Part shown: positions 30,100 to 30,271 of the stretch, one piece after another
Layout: each line of letters opens with the position of its first letter
How positions within the stretch are numbered: position 1 is the stretch's first letter
Source of the DNA: Thermoplasmata archaeon
GTDB taxonomy: Archaea > Thermoplasmatota > Thermoplasmata > Lutacidiplasmatales > UBA184
DNA: 30,271 nucleotides
Assembly: GCA_022750355.1 (NCBI GenBank)
Contig: JAKIVW010000007.1
Coordinates: 1 to 30,271, forward strand
Reading direction: 5' to 3'
Translations under genes and position numbers: made by a program
Notes under the pieces: generated by a model
Databases searched by the model: none
Seen by the model: the letters and a program-made list of their open reading frames with translations, nothing else
Told to the model about the DNA's origin: nothing

Positions 30100-30271
30100 C
30101 GGTCCACTTGCCTCGCAAGGTGCTCCTGCTCGGCAGCGGCGCGCTCAAGATCGGGGAGGCCGGGGAGTTCGACTACTCCGGCAGCCAGTGCCTCAAAGCG
30201 CTCGAGGAGGAAGGGATCTACGCCGTCGTCGTCAATCCGAACATCGCGACGTTGCAGACCGACCCGCCCCG
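30096..30271 (+). CDS. carB: Carbamoyl-phosphate synthase large subunit, 5' end only
   Basis: The ATG overlaps the carA stop (ATGA). The 58 residues before the window ends match the start of CarB: KVLLLGSGALKIGEAGEFDY, SGSQCLKALEEEG and the VNPNIATLQT segment of the first ATP-grasp half. CarB uses the ammonia from CarA with bicarbonate and two ATP to make carbamoyl phosphate. The gene is cut by the window edge, not truncated biologically as far as can be seen. Confidence 0.95.
   Translation, partial: MTVHLPRKVLLLGSGALKIGEAGEFDYSGSQCLKALEEEGIYAVVVNPNIATLQTDPP

Overview
The window is about 30 kb of very GC-rich, gene-dense archaeal chromosome. It most likely comes from an uncultured member of the Thermoplasmatota. 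Pointers are a fibrillarin-like rRNA methyltransferase, a fused hexulose-phosphate synthase/RraA protein, a tRNA gene with no encoded CCA, TATA-like boxes about 26 nt upstream of several start codons (leaderless genes), frequent GTG/TTG starts, and a giant surface protein with the 'SGLPxGTxWSVTL' repeats common in thermopsin-type Thermoplasmata proteins. The lineage is inferred from gene content; no rRNA gene is present.

Layout. 70-5244: giant secreted protein with a glycoside-hydrolase-like head, 15 tandem repeats and a C-terminal membrane anchor. 5398-7930: sulfate assimilation (cysH, sat, cysC). 7974-11289, minus strand: an SRPBCC-methyltransferase fusion, a DUF885 metallopeptidase and a proline-rich zinc-ribbon protein. 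11374-12510: a RidA-family protein and fibrillarin. 12607 to about 19650: a tightly packed seven-gene operon. 19652-22641: an orphan DNA methyltransferase, the Hps-RraA fusion and TruA. 22970-27557: the complete phosphate-uptake operon pstSCAB-phoU behind a small AT-rich operator-like region. 27663-27737: tRNA-Glu(TTC). 27770-28744: MoaA. 28954 to the end: carA and the start of carB.

The most interesting region is the seven-gene operon. Six of its genes follow the previous stop by overlap or within 11 nt. In order it encodes a surface protein with a PKD-like domain, one transmembrane helix and a cytoplasmic winged-helix-like tail; a small VirB2/TrbC-like pilin; a seven-helix VirB6/TrbL-like protein; a PrgI/VirB3-like hairpin fused to a TraC-like domain; a small four-helix protein; a VirB4-type ATPase with intact Walker motifs; and a soluble accessory protein. 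I read it as a single-membrane type IV secretion (conjugation-derived) machine. It is analogous to the Ced/Ted DNA-import systems of Thermoproteota, but in a different phylum. No relaxase, VirD4, integrase or att repeats are visible and the flanks are housekeeping genes, so a chromosomal, domesticated apparatus is more likely than an active mobile element. An orphan DNA methyltransferase lies directly downstream, convergent with it.

Regulation visible in the sequence: one near-symmetric TATA element between the DNA methyltransferase and hps-rraA, placed equally far from both starts; a 15-nt palindrome between cysH and sat; and overlapping inverted repeats upstream of pstS. No rRNA, CRISPR array, insertion sequence or replication origin was seen.
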